NCBI RefSeq assembly: GCF_000188695.1
Contig: NW_004754897.1
Location: forward strand, 80,533-138,725
Length of the DNA stretch: 58,193 bases
Direction: 5' to 3'
Source: Salpingoeca rosetta
Taxonomy: Eukaryota; Opisthokonta; Choanoflagellata; Craspedida; Salpingoecidae
Of the stretch, positions 32,650 through 51,216 are shown piece after piece (the first letter of the stretch is position 1; every line of letters starts with the position of its first letter). A model generated the notes under the pieces. The model searched no databases. It worked only from the letters and a program-made list of their open reading frames with translations, and was not told the origin of the DNA. The position numbers and the translations under genes are program-made.

Positions 32650-33689
32650 CACATGATGATGATGCATGTCACTCATAGCACCTCCCGAACTTCCGCGCTC
32701 CACACGCCATAACCCCTTCCTCCACGCCTCTTCGTCTGCTTTTCGACACAGATCGCTCCGAGTTTCAGATTGGATCCCTCTCCTTCTTCCTCAACCAGGT
32801 GCGTGCACGTGTGCGTGTGCTTGCGTGTGTGTGAGGTTGTGTGTGTGAGGTTGTGTATGTGTGTGCGTGTGTGCGCATTGTTGGGACATCCATCCATCCC
32901 TGCATCTGTGTACCAACACCAACGCCCGTCCCCTGTCCCCCAACCCAAAATCCTGTCTTCCTTCACTCCCACAGGCGTGCCATGGATGGAATGCCCTTCC
33001 TGCATTTGCGGAGGAGCCGACAGATCCCACGCTGCGCCAAGTCGCCGTACGTTGCACGGTTGCGGCTTGCCTGCCATGATCAGACCGAGTGCTCGTGCTC
33101 GTCGCACATCACTGGTTGAAGGCACAAACACTCTCGCCCTTTGGGGCACAAACAAATGTACTCACACACACACTCACTTACTCACACACTCGCTCACACA
33201 TACACACTCACTCACTCACTCACTCACTCACTCACTCACTCACTCACTCACTCACTCACTCACTCACTCACTCACTCACTCACTCACTCACTCACTCACT
33301 CACTCACTCACTCACTCACTCACTCACTCACTCACTCACTCACTCACTCACTCACTCACTCACTCGCCCATGCAGGAGCCGGTTGAGCTCGGCGGAACAT
33401 CGAAGGAGTTTACACTGGACACGACGACCGAGGAGGAGACAACGAGCGACGACGACACGACGACATCTGGCGAAGAGGACACGACGTCCGGTGACACAGA
33501 CACCAGCAGCAGCGGCGAGGATGACGACGATGAGGATGAGGAGGAGGATGACAGCAGCGCCGACTCGAGTGATGACAATCATGGTGATGATGGCGGTGAT
33601 GCGCGTGCGACGAAGGGTAAAAGCAGAAAGCGCGCACCATCCGTGTCGAGTGGACCTGACAGTGACGAGATTGTGGACAGCAGTGAGGC

Positions 33690-33737
<48 letters not shown>

Positions 33738-33758
33738 CGACGACGACGACAACACGAG

Positions 33759-33800
<42 letters not shown>

Positions 33801-33825
33801 CGACGACGATTCGAGCGACAACTGA
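27402..33825 (+). CDS. AP3B1: AP-3 complex beta subunit, appendage-less, 19 exons
   Basis: Large adaptin of the AP-3 coat, which sorts cargo from endosomes to lysosomes and related organelles. Exons: 27402-27411, 27562-27629, 27774-27832, 28099-28165, 28286-28372, 28619-28875, 29096-29198, 29522-29623, 29935-30284, 30652-30742, 30898-30996, 31236-31368, 31531-31735, 31947-32028, 32214-32315, 32504-32582, 32752-32798, 32975-33046, 33376-33825; about 820 residues, all in phase. Strong matches include [74 protein letters not shown] and [10 protein letters not shown]. The trunk is complete and is followed by an acidic Ser/Asp hinge that ends in a stop, so the C-terminal appendage present in the roughly 1,090-residue animal protein is absent. 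Exon 9 carries an extra Asp/Ser and Lys-rich loop at the position where animal AP-3 beta also has a charged insert. Exon 1 (three residues plus one base) is the least certain; the donor at 27630 is GTTGTG. Confidence 0.95.
29229..29321 (+). repeat. (GTT)n array in AP-3 beta intron
   Basis: About 31 GTT units in the intron starting at 29199. Open frames across it give Leu- or Cys-only artefacts. Confidence 0.93.
30371..30475 (+). repeat. (GTT)n array in AP-3 beta intron
   Basis: GTT units with occasional GTC interruptions in the intron between 30284 and 30652. Confidence 0.92.
31031..31176 (+). repeat. (CTCA)n tetranucleotide array
   Basis: A long, nearly pure CTCA array in the AP-3 beta intron between 30996 and 31236. 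The same motif in the same orientation recurs in a later intron of this gene at 33204-33365. Confidence 0.95.
33204..33365 (+). repeat. (CTCA)n tetranucleotide array, second copy
   Basis: About 40 CTCA units, ending 10 bp before the acceptor of the last AP-3 beta exon at 33376. Thus a CTCA repeat stands in for the usual polypyrimidine tract. Confidence 0.95.
33687..33810 (+). repeat. Coding (GAT/GAC)n tracts encoding poly-Asp
   Basis: Two GAT runs near the end of the AP-3 beta hinge encode long Asp tracts separated by NTS. They are in frame and end just before the stop codon, so array length changes would alter only the acidic tail. Confidence 0.9.
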
Positions 33826-34435
33826 CAACTGCAATGTGTAGCTTCCTCTCTGGCCTAGCCCGTCGTTCTTTGCGCACACATTGCATGTGCATTAGATTGA
33901 AATGGCTGTTTTGTTGTCTGCGCTCACTTTTGTTGTCCTCTCTTGCTCGCTACTTCCCTGTGCCAATGCTGTTTCCGTGCCTGTCCTCACTGCTCCTTGT
34001 ATTGTTGTTGGTGGTGCAGTTACATTACAACTGCTCTGTTGTCTTCCACGTCCCAGTTTTGGCCCTTGTGGTCTCAAAACACAGTGACAAACACCATTTC
34101 CGCAACGAGGGCAACTGCATGTGTTTGTGCGTGCATGTGTGACACCCATCACACACCATCCATGACTTTTCACGATGTAGCGTGTGTACTCTGTATGCTA
34201 CTGTTGTTCTCGTAAAATAGTCTTCACATATTCCCATTCATAGCAATGAAAGCAGCTGCCGATCGTAGCCGAGAACACATTCAAACAGGATAGAAAGCTC
34301 TTCCCCTCACACTCACACACACGCGCGCGCATGACACAAACACGCGCACAAAAGCAGGCAAGCACGCATGCGTATTGACACAAGCAAGAAACAAGCAGAC
34401 AAACACACAACCATGCGCCCGCAGACGCCGTACGC
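33826..34435. other. Tail-to-tail intergenic region (AP-3 beta / propeller protein)
   Basis: About 610 bp between two opposing stop codons. It is unusually free of long microsatellites. No open frame with protein-like composition is seen on either strand. Confidence 0.7.
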
Positions 34436-36079
34436 TCAAGGGTTTGGTCCGTAGAAGCGGACCAGGGCTATGTCCTCATTGTCAAGCGTTCCATCACCAG
34501 TACGATAGCCACCAGCAACAATGCGGCCGTTGTTGCTGCGTGCGCCACACATGTACTCTCTTCCAGCACCGTGCCCCGTTTTGACAAGCTCGCCCCACAT
34601 GATTGTGCCATCAGAGGGTCTAGCGGCAGCAACGACGAGATCAACTTCGGAATCCTGCGTTTGCCCGAGAACATCGCCGAAGGCCGCGCCGAAAAACACG
34701 GCGTTGCCAGCATCGTCAACAAGCACGGTGAATCCATTGTCGCCGCCGCTTGTAGCCAGCTCGTCGGATGCCCACACGATGCTGCCGTCGTCCGCGCTCA
34801 AGCGGGCAAAGACGCTGTCTGCACTCCCTTTGGGCGGGTTGCCGAGCGCGCTGCTGCTGTAGCTTACACCGGCCACAAACACTTCACCGCTGCTCGACAC
34901 GGCAATGCTGTAGAACTGGTCCCGGGCATCGCCACCGTGCGTCTTGCCCCAAAGGAACGTGCCATTGCTGTCAAACTTGACGACCAAGGCGTCGCTGTCA
35001 CCACCTTGGTTCGTGTCACCGTACAGGCTGCCGGTTGTGAAGCCGGCGGCATAAATGCTGCCGTCTGGGCCAACTGTACATGCGCGGAACTCCTCGTTGG
35101 ACGCGTGGCGGAGGTACGTCTCCCACTCCTTGTTGCCGTCGTCGTCAAGGTGCATCACGTAGGCGTCGCGAGGATTGTAGTATGACGTTGAAGCACCAGT
35201 GTCGTCGATTTTCCGGTCGTTGGTGACGTCGCCGCATAAAAGCAGGCCGCCGTTCACAGTGTCGACTGTGACAATCGCTTGTGCGGATCTGGTGCCTTGT
35301 GGGAAAGTCTTGCTCCAGATCTCGCTGCCGGTTGCGCTGTCAAGCTTCATCAGCGTCAAGTCGCCGCTCCGGTGCGCAAAGACACGGAAAGAAGTCGTCA
35401 CAAGGAGGTCACCGTTGCTGTCGAAGGCCACGCTGGTTGCCCAGTCATAGAAGGCGGTACCAAAGGTCTTGCCCCACACGAGCTGGTCAGTGGCGTCGAA
35501 GCATGCAATGAGCGCATCGAAGTCGCCTTGAAAGGTGTCACCAAAGATGGCCTGGTTGGAGGTACCCGCCATGCACACCATACCAGCGTCGTTGACGGCG
35601 GTTGACTCGATTCGCTGAACACCAGCATATCGGAACGTGACCATGGCCGCAGCTGCACGTGTTGTCGACGTCGTCGTTGTCGTTGTTGTCGTTGTCGTTG
35701 TCGTTGTCGTCGTCGTTGTGGTCGTTGTGGTGGTTGTTGTTGTCGTTGTCGTAGTTGTCGTAGTTGTGGATGAGTCGCTTGCAGAAGTGCCGTTTGTTGT
35801 TGCGTTGGTTGGAGTACCACCAACATTGTTCGTGTTACTTCCACCAGCGCCTTGGCTGGAAGACGACGAGGATGCTGACTTGGTCCCGTAGTACACGCCT
35901 GTGGTGATGCTTGTTGCCACGACGCCGACGACCGCGGTGAGGATGAGAATGGTGATGAGCGGGGAGCGCGACTTGCTTCCTGCCCTTTTCTTGGCGGGCA
36001 CCTCCATTGCCAACACCACTTCCTCCGGCTGCGACAACGGCTGCGGCTCCGTCGCGTCCACTATCGGGCTCACCTTCAT
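34436..36079 (-). CDS. Type II membrane protein with beta-propeller (SBBP-like) ectodomain, intronless
   Basis: A single 547-residue frame. The start at 36079 (MKVSPIVDAT) was preferred over an upstream in-frame Met because the preceding residues are Gln/Ser/Thr-rich non-coding-like sequence. There is a basic cytoplasmic segment (KKRAGSKSRSP, about residues 30-40), one transmembrane helix (about 41-63, LITILILTAVVGVVATS), a Ser/Gly/Asn spacer with N-glycosylation sequons, then about 40 consecutive Thr encoded by mixed ACN codons. The remaining about 390 residues repeat a propeller blade pattern: DALIACFD...WGKTFG...D, DALVVKFDSNGTFLWGKTHGG and SIAVSSSGEVFVAG. This matches the SBBP (seven-bladed beta-propeller repeat) style common in bacterial secreted proteins. 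Function and ligand are unknown. Lack of introns and bacterial-like repeats make horizontal origin possible but unproven. Confidence 0.85.
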   Translation of the reverse strand: MKVSPIVDATEPQPLSQPEEVVLAMEVPAKKRAGSKSRSPLITILILTAVVGVVATSITTGVYYGTKSASSSSSSQGAGGSNTNNVGGTPTNATTNGTSASDSSTTTTTTTTTTTTTTTTTTTTTTTTTTTTTTTTTSTTRAAAAMVTFRYAGVQRIESTAVNDAGMVCMAGTSNQAIFGDTFQGDFDALIACFDATDQLVWGKTFGTAFYDWATSVAFDSNGDLLVTTSFRVFAHRSGDLTLMKLDSATGSEIWSKTFPQGTRSAQAIVTVDTVNGGLLLCGDVTNDRKIDDTGASTSYYNPRDAYVMHLDDDGNKEWETYLRHASNEEFRACTVGPDGSIYAAGFTTGSLYGDTNQGGDSDALVVKFDSNGTFLWGKTHGGDARDQFYSIAVSSSGEVFVAGVSYSSSALGNPPKGSADSVFARLSADDGSIVWASDELATSGGDNGFTVLVDDAGNAVFFGAAFGDVLGQTQDSEVDLVVAAARPSDGTIMWGELVKTGHGAGREYMCGARSNNGRIVAGGYRTGDGTLDNEDIALVRFYGPNP

Positions 36080-36586
36080 TGTGCTGGTCTCCTCTGCTCT
36101 TTGCTCCTTGGTCCTGTTGGTGGGTGGCTGCTGGCTTGCTTGGCTTGCTGGTTGCTTGTTGGTTGCTTGTTGGTGGCTTGAGGTCTGCGTGGTGAATGCA
36201 TGCGCGCGTGTTTGTTCGTGGCTTGAGGCTGCAACCAAGACAACGCACGTCGGTTCACATCGTCTTACCCTCTTCCCCTCTTACCACTTCGTGAAGCGCC
36301 TTTCTTGCTTTCTTGATGACGTCACGGCAAGTACAACTTGCTTTTTACCAGTCGGCTCTGCGTGGGTAAAACAGAAAATGCCTTTCTTGCTTAACAATTG
36401 ACGCCCAGAACGCATGCCCAGGAAGCATTTCATCATCAAACACATCAACAAGCACTGCAGGACGCAACACCAGACTGATGCTGCACTACATCAGTGCAGA
36501 CATTTTCACACTCATCACAAGCAAGCAAGCAACACTGACCGACTGACCACCATCTGCAGCTTCCCCAGCTTCTCACCCCAGCAAAG
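36080..36586. promoter_or_regulatory. Shared upstream region of propeller gene and rhodanese-DsrE gene
   Basis: Divergent start codons at 36079 (minus) and 36587 (plus) are 507 bp apart. Copies of the TTGCTTGT/GGCTTGCTTGG motif cluster at about 36120-36180. A promoter role is inferred from layout only. Confidence 0.5.
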
Positions 36587-38460
<1,874 letters not shown>

Positions 38461-38621
38461 CGCCAGGCGAGGGGACTTGATCGCACTCTGACGCAACACC
38501 TTGTCGATGGTGATGGTGATGGTGATGGTGATGGTGATGGTGGCGATGGTGTTGATGTTGCTGCGAGCGGTGCACGTTGCTGCGGCCACGCGCATGCGTG
38601 CACGACCATGTGACATGTTCA

Positions 38622-38661
<40 letters not shown>

Positions 38662-39514
38662 CACGTAACATAGCTGCTGTTGGTGCGCACGCTGTTCTGT
38701 TTGTCGTTCTTCTCCCTCACCCTAACGAGTTGAAGTGTATGTATCCTCATCTGGTGCTGATCAGATGGATTGTTGGTTGGAGTGTTGACCTCGTGTTATC
38801 GCCTCAAGTTCTCCTCACACGTGCTGTTCACCCTTTACAATTGCGTGTGCTTGCATTCACACACACATACACTTGTTCGAGTGGCCTACTGTTCATCATG
38901 TTACATCCCCACTCTGCTGTGGCTGCGGTGTATTGGTGTTGACGTTGACACGGAAATACACGTGCTCAAACACAACGATAAACACAGACGAACAAACAGG
39001 CCAAACACAAACGCACTGCGTGCTTGCAAGCAAACGACCACAAGCATGCATGCGCGCCAGCAAGCAAGCAACAACCGCGTACAGGAGGAGGGGGAAGAAC
39101 AAGGGACAACAGAAGCTTGGTCGGCTAACGCGGAGACGGGATGGGATGAAAACGAGAGTGTTACCCGCTAATGGTGGCGGTGTTGATGCGGTGATGGAGT
39201 GGTGGGGCGATGTGGTGACGATGCAGTCAACAGCAGCGATGACAAAGATGGATACACACAACAGTCATCCACCGCAGAGACAAGAGCAACGCCAGTGACG
39301 ACAACACGGCTCAGTAGCCGCAGCTGAGAACAAACCAGCAAACACAGGAGGCAACAACGGGCATTTAGACGTAGACTCAGTGGTTGATTGGGGTGGGTGG
39401 TTTGAGTTAGATGGATGGTTGAGATGGACGATAGGGAGAATGGTGTCAGGTAGGCGTGGACTTCGAGCAAGAAAACACAAACGCACACACGCTCACTTGT
39501 GCTTGTAACACTCT

Positions 39515-39601
<87 letters not shown>

Positions 39602-39647
39602 GTGTGTGCGTGTGCGTGCGTGTGTGTATGTGTGCGAGTGTAGGTGT
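38461..39647. other. Tail-to-tail intergenic region, about 1.2 kb
   Basis: Between the rhodanese-DsrE stop and the transporter stop on the opposite strand. It contains (GGTGAT)n at about 38507-38552, short CA runs and a (TG)n array at about 39515-39600. No frame on either strand has credible composition or splice support. Confidence 0.75.
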
Positions 39648-44046
<4,399 letters not shown>

Positions 44047-44232
44047 GGTGGCGGGCGGTGTGTGTGTCGCCTTATGTGCGGGCAAACACAACATACAAGG
44101 CGCAGCGGCAGCTGGATTAATAAACGACATCACAAAATGTAGTCAGAGCCCAATTTCTGCTGACATCAGCAATAACCAGACCCACGTGCAAACAATAGCC
44201 CACAAGCCAGCCAAGACAAGCAAGGAGACAAG
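44047..44232. promoter_or_regulatory. Short bidirectional upstream region, transporter / UTP4
   Basis: Only 186 bp separate the divergent start codons at 44046 (minus) and 44233 (plus), so both core promoters must overlap here. No specific element is claimed. Confidence 0.6.
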
Positions 44233-45411
44233 ATGGCACCCACCACGCGCACGCCAGGCAGACGGCGTGGGAACGACGGCGATGAGAAGCAGGCGTTCAA
44301 GACGCCCGAGGCAGCGGGGCCCACAGGCACGCCAGCTAGCTCTGGGGGCATCAAGACAAGGTCGAGGGTGAGGAAGAAGCTACAGCAACGCCAGCAACAG
44401 CAACAACAGCAGCAGCAGGGCGGCGTGGACAACACAGCTTCTCCAGTGCTCAAACAGCGCCGTGCAGCCAAGATACCAGCAAAGACGCCAGCAAGGAAGA
44501 AGGGATCCAAGTCTGACACAGAGGCGCAGGAGCAGGACACACCAGCCAAGACGCCAGCCAAGACGCCAGCAAAGACGCCAGCCAAGACGTCGGCAAAGAC
44601 GCCAGCCAAGACGCCAGCCAAGACGCCAGCCAAGACGTCGGCAAAGACACCAGCCAAGACACCAGCCAAGACACCAGCAAAGACGCCAGCCAAGACGCCA
44701 GCAAAGACGCCAGCAAAGACGCCAGCAAAGACGCCAGCAAAGACGCCAGCAAAGAAGAAGGGATCCAAGTCTGATACAGAGGCACAGAAGCAGGACACAC
44801 CAGCAAAGGGAGCTCCATCAACGCAAGGAGTAGAAACGACAGTGGAAGCAGAGGCATCGGCAATGGATGAAGCGCCGGAGCACGTGCCATCGACACCAGC
44901 AGCGGACAAGAAGCAGAACGTCAAGAAGAACAAAAGCAAGAAGAAGCAGGGTGCACAACAGCAACAGCAGCAGCAGAAGCAGCAGAAGCAGCAGAAGCAG
45001 CAGTCAGAGCGGAGAACACCAAAGCAGCGACAGACAACACAGGGTGCACATCCACATCCCCGCAAGCGCCGGCTCAAGCGCAAGCAGGAGCAAGCTGCTG
45101 CTGCTGCCGCTGCTGCTGGTCGCCAACAGACGGGCCACCCCCACGGCCTCGGCACCACTGCCGTTGTTCACCGCCTACGATGCGTCACCTACCACCCGGA
45201 GTCCATCAACGCCATTGCGTACCAGCAGATCCTGTCGTCCTCTGCAGCAACAAGCTCCGATGACGATGGTGATGGTCGCAGTGCAGCCGCGGCCAACAAG
45301 GCGCACGAGGGTGATACTGCGACACCGCATGTTCGATTCGCCGTGGCGAGGTGCGCGTATATGCGTGTTTGTGATGGAGGGGAGGGTTCAGTGAAGGTGT
45401 GAGACAGTTTG

Positions 45412-45459
<48 letters not shown>

Positions 45460-47530
45460 ATTGACAGTGCGTGTGTGAAATCTTTCTGCTGCTTTCACGG
45501 TCTCCTAGCTCCGTCATATCCTTACACCTGCAACTCCCCACCTCCCCTCCTTCCTCTGCCCTTGGCCTTCGTGTGTGCAGGAACAACGCCGACGTTGAGA
45601 TTTGGAACGCATCACAGGGCTACGTGCTTGAGCAGGTGCGTATATGTGTATCATGTGTGTGCGTGAATGTGTGTGTGAACGTATATGACCGTGTGTTAGT
45701 GTACATTGACCCGTGATTGTTGTAGCTCCTTCCTTGTCGTCACTGTGGCTCGCCATTGCCCATTGCTTGCATGCTTGTGTTTATGCGTGTGAGTGTCTGA
45801 CTGCCCACATCTGCGTATTCACGTGTGCTTACATGTGTGTGTGTGTGTGTGTGTGTGGATGCGTGTGTGTGTGTGTGTGTGTGCGTGTGTGTGCGTGTGC
45901 ATCTGTGCAGGTGCTGCCTGGCGGGCGGGACTTGAGTGTTGAGGCGCTGGTGTGGATTGGCGACCGACTGTTCACGGGCGGCGCACACGCCGTCATCACA
46001 GAATGGAACCTCACCACAGGCGCAATCAAGGTCAGGCATGTGCAGGTGGAATGCGTTCTCGGCTGGCGTGTTTGATTGGTTTGGGGTGGTTGGTGTTTTG
46101 TGCAATGAATGAATGGGTTCTTTGTGGTTTGGTTTTGGCCGGTTTCTTTGGCGTGTCTTCGTATTGGATAAATGCTTGGTCTTGATGCCCTGATGCCATC
46201 CGTGTTCTTTGCCTCCTCCCCTCTTTGATCATTACACGCCCTCGTCCTTCTCCGCCTTCTCTGCTTACCACCCCACCCCTCAACCCTCGCGCACATGTGT
46301 GTGTATGTGTGTGTGTGTGTGTATTGTATGCGTTTACAGGAGCAATATGATTCGTTTGGTGGCGCCATCTGGTGCATGCAGGCATCACACGACGGATCTG
46401 CTCTCGCCGTACGTACCCTTCTCCAGCGATGTTTCCTGTCGCGTTCACATGTCGTTAAGCGCGCAACGCTTTGCAATGCGTCCACACACACTCACAGACA
46501 CTCACACACACTCACACATACGCACACGCACGCACACATACGCACATACGCACACACATACGCACGCACACGCACGCACTCACACACACACACTCACACA
46601 CACGCACACACGCACAATATACACGTGTCCACACACTCTCTACCATTGCCACTCACATGCACACGCCCCATCGCTCACCCCAACCCCTCCCCCTCACCTC
46701 CTGGCCATGGACTGCAGATTGGGTGTGAGGACGGATGCGCGCGTCTGTATACCGTCACCCCGACTGGACTTGAGCTTCTCACATCCATGCTTAAGCTGCA
46801 AGGTCTGTCGCTGGGCCCTGCTATCGTGTTACCAATTACACAGCTGCGCAGTGGCGCAATTGGCTGATTGCACACCCGCGCAATGGTGGTGTACATGTGC
46901 TCGCACACACACTGCACGGTGTTGACCTGTTCCGCTCCTACTGACATGACCACTCACATGTGACGATGTGTGTGTGTGTGTGTGTCTGTCTGTCTGTCTG
47001 TGTCTGTGTGTGTGTGTGTTCCATCAGGGCGGGTGCTGTCTGTTGCGTGGGCGCCAGACGACCTCACTCTGGCAGCCGGCGACGACAGCGGGTGCGGATG
47101 ATGGTGGTGGTAGCAGTGGTGATGCTGATCATGGTGGTCGTCGTCGTTGTTGTGATTGCGGTTAATGTTGTGTTCTGAGCTCGTTTAGTGCTACCATTGC
47201 TCCCTCACCGTTACTACCACCATCATCATCACCATCACCACCATCACCACCACCATCATCACCATCACCACCACCATCACCATCACCACCATCACCACCA
47301 CCACCACCACCACCATCACCACCGCCACCGCCACCATCACCATCATCACCACCACCACCACCACCACCATCATCACGATTAGGGCGATCCGGCTGTTGTC
47401 GCGGCGCGGCGAGGTGCTGCATCGGCTCACCCTGCGCGACGTCAAGTCCACAGACAAGATTATGGTCTGGAACCTGGCATTCGTCGACACGGACACACTC
47501 GTCTCCTCATCCTCAGACGGCCTCGTCCAG

Positions 47531-47605
<75 letters not shown>

Positions 47606-48650
47606 CACGCGCATACCATTGCACAAACACATGCACAAACAAGTGTACACAAACACACGTACACACATACACACACATGCACGCACACCCCTTCCCTCCT
47701 TCCCTCCTCCTCCTCCTCCTCCTCTTCTTCTTCTGTCTCCACGACGCGAGTATGCCATGCTCTCCGCCTTGTGCGTGCTCTTCACGTGTGGCGGCGGGTG
47801 TCCAAAGCTTGCAACACCAAGCAGTCCTGTTGTTGGATTGCTTTTGCCCTGCGGTTGCGTGTGCGTGTGCGTGTGCATTCCTTCGTCCCTCCAGTGAGGG
47901 CTGCGGGGTGGTGCTGCTGTTTTTTTTTCCACAGCACTTGCCCTGTGGATTGGAGGCTTGCACCTGAACATGACATGCTATTGTCGTGTTTGCACACTGA
48001 TCGTGAGCATACATTTCCATCCTCACTCATAACCTGGCCCCCCCCCCCACTTCCCCTTTCTACCCTCTGTTCTCTCGGTCGTGTGGTCATTCTTCATATT
48101 TTCTTGTTCTTATCCTTTGGCCTGCGCTCACCACACGTACACACACGCACTCACTTACTTCTTCCTTACCATCCTCACTCACCGTAAACCGCCCCCTCCC
48201 CTCCGCCCCCATAACAATCGCTGCATCGCCACCATAACCACCCGCATCACCGCTGCTGCGTGGCACCAGTTTTGGAGCACCCAGCACGGCACGCTGCGGG
48301 CGTCTGTGCCAACCCACTCGGCCCCCGTGCTCTCGCTCGCCGTGGATCGTGCCAGTGCCACCGTCTTTGCGGCCGGCGCTGACTCTCGTGTTGTCGCCCT
48401 CAGCAAGGCTCCGGGCAAACAGGTGAGCGAGCCATGGCGGTGGTGATGATGGTGGTTATGGTGGCGATGGTAATAACGGCGGCTGTGTGGTGTTGGTGAT
48501 AGTGCTCGTTTGATCTGGTGGGTTGTTGCGCTGTTTGTTTCGCGTCAACCATGCCATTCCTCTCTTTCTCGCTCTCTCTGCCCCTCACTTTGTAGTTACA
48601 CGCGCACGCGCACCTCCCACTCACCTCGCTTCACCATCATCATCATCATC

Positions 48651-48736
<86 letters not shown>

Positions 48737-50920
48737 GACGATGACCAGGGCGCGTGGGCTGTGTGCGGCCAGCGCCGTGAGCAGCCGCGCGACGTGCGTG
48801 CACTCGCTGTTTCCCCCGATGGCACAACACTCCTCGCTGGTGGCCTTGATACCACTGTCGTCGCATACCCAACAGCCAACTACGGCCAGCCCAAGTCCAC
48901 CCACCGCACGCTGTCATCCCTGCCGCAAGTGCCACCGCTCTCTGTCTCGCAGACATCACCGCTCGAGTGTCCGCTTGTTCTGCAGCACACGCACGACCAC
49001 CTCAACCTCTGGCGCCTTGTCCCAGGTGACGACGTTGTCGATGATGATGGTGGTGGTGATGGTGGTGATGGTGATGAGGGGAGGCGTGGTTGTTGTTTTA
49101 CGCGCTCGTGCGTGTGGAAGGATTGCAGCGTGGATTGTGATAGCGTGTGCGTATGTGCTTGTGGTTGCAGGAGGTTGTGAGTGGGAGGTGGTAGTCGCGG
49201 CAATTGTGCGTGTGCATGTGCTTGTGGTTGTGGAAGGTCGACGGTGGTGATAATTGCGACTCCTACCTGCTTATTCGTTTCTCATGCAACCCACGGCTGC
49301 AACACGTGCGACAGATCCCAATGCGCCAGCGCACACCAGCGATGATCGCGGTGGTGACGGCGACGATGGAGATGACACACCCTCCAACCCACAGAAGCGC
49401 TCCAAGCACACGCCGTCGGCCGCAGGCAAGCAGCACCAGCACAAACAGGCAGCGACCGGCACAACCGCAAGTGCTGCGGATATGGTGAGCGTGGCTGGGC
49501 AGCAGCAGCTGCTGCGCGGTGGTGTGACGGAGGACACACAGCTTGCGCTGACGATTCGCCTGCAGTCGCTGTTCAACGTCACGGCATCGACCGTCTCCGC
49601 CTCTGGCAGATTTGTCGCCGTCGCCTCGCTGGATGGCGTGCGCGTGTTCGCAATCACAAAGAAGGTGTGTGTGTGTGTGTGTGTGTGTGTGAAGGTGTGT
49701 GTGTGGCTGCTCGTGGGGGTGGGCGTACGTCAATCCTTTTTTTAATGTGTGGAATGCTTCGTGGGCATCTGTTTGGCTTCTTCCTCTTTGTCTCCGCCTG
49801 CCTCTTCATCCGTCCACTTCTTGTTCATCCCCATCCCACGTTCCACTGCACCACCTCCACTGCACCACCACCATCACTGCCTCCACCACCTCCAAGGCCG
49901 AGCGGAAGACAGTGCTGACGGCGACCAAGCTTGGCGGGTGCAGCAAGCTTTCGTTTGCGTATGCGCTGAGCTTCACCCCTGATGAGTCACGTCTCGTGTG
50001 CCACGCATGCGACGGCACGCTTGAGGTGTTCTCGCTCATTGACAAGAAAATCACCCTCGTCGCCCCAACACACGCGCACAGTATGTACAAAGAGGAGAAG
50101 GGGAAGGGAAGCGTCGACGGTATGTGAGTGCATGGTTTGGGTCGTGTGCATGTGTGCATGTGTGCATGCTTCTGACTGTCTGTATGTATGGCCGTTAAGC
50201 ACCGTCCATTACACTCCCTCACCAAACCCATCTTGCCTGCTCATGTGCGTATGTGTACGACAGCTGCGGGTCCTGGTCGCCGCCATCTTGCCTGCAGCTC
50301 AGACAACCTTTGGGCCGTCACCTCTCACAACAGGACGCTTACATGGTTCAACCTCGACACTGCAAAGGTGATGGTGGCTCCCACCACTGTCTTCGCGCGG
50401 GAGACCCAACTAAGCCATGGGGGCCGGGCTGTTTGGCACTTGTTTGCTGCGCCGCGTGGTGGCGTTTTGTGTGCTGTGCTTCGTGGTTGCATAGCATGTG
50501 TGGTAACAGCATGTGCACCGGCAACGGCGTACCTGACCGTGTGATGCAGTCACCATCACCTCACGCTTGCTCCGTGTTCCCCCCCCCCTTGTGTTCCTCA
50601 CACACCTGCTCGTGCGCATGTGTGTACAGTCGACTGGCTACGCTGTTGCACCAGCCGAAGTGACAGCCATGGCGTTTGTGCCGCAGAGCAACAACATCCT
50701 CGTCACCTGCGCAGACAGAACGGTGAGCACACCAAAATGACACACAATGACATTGTGATGCATTGGACACAGCACGCACACGTGCACACGTGCAAAGAGC
50801 GTTTGTATGTATTTGCTCATGTCTCTTTGCGGGCCTGCCACCACTTGATACCATACCGTTTCCCCATCCCCTCCTCCGCTCACATGCCACTTCAATCATT
50901 GATCGTACTGTGTGTGTGCG

Positions 50921-51000
<80 letters not shown>

Positions 51001-51168
51001 CTCCTCGTGTTTACACAGGTGTTGATCTATGATTCTGACAAGCGCCGCCTCTCCACCTGGAGCCGCACACACGGCGCCGTCAAGCCAGGCAACTGGGGGC
51101 CGTCAAAGGTATACCTCCCATGAACTGTGTTCATGAGAGGGGGAGAAAGGGTGTGCGCGCGCACGTGT

Positions 51169-51216
<48 letters not shown>

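Noticed and set aside
34571..35185. + strand 204-codon frame opposite the propeller gene
   Set aside because: Composition is plausible, but it is exactly antisense to the SBBP-like repeats and matches nothing recognisable.
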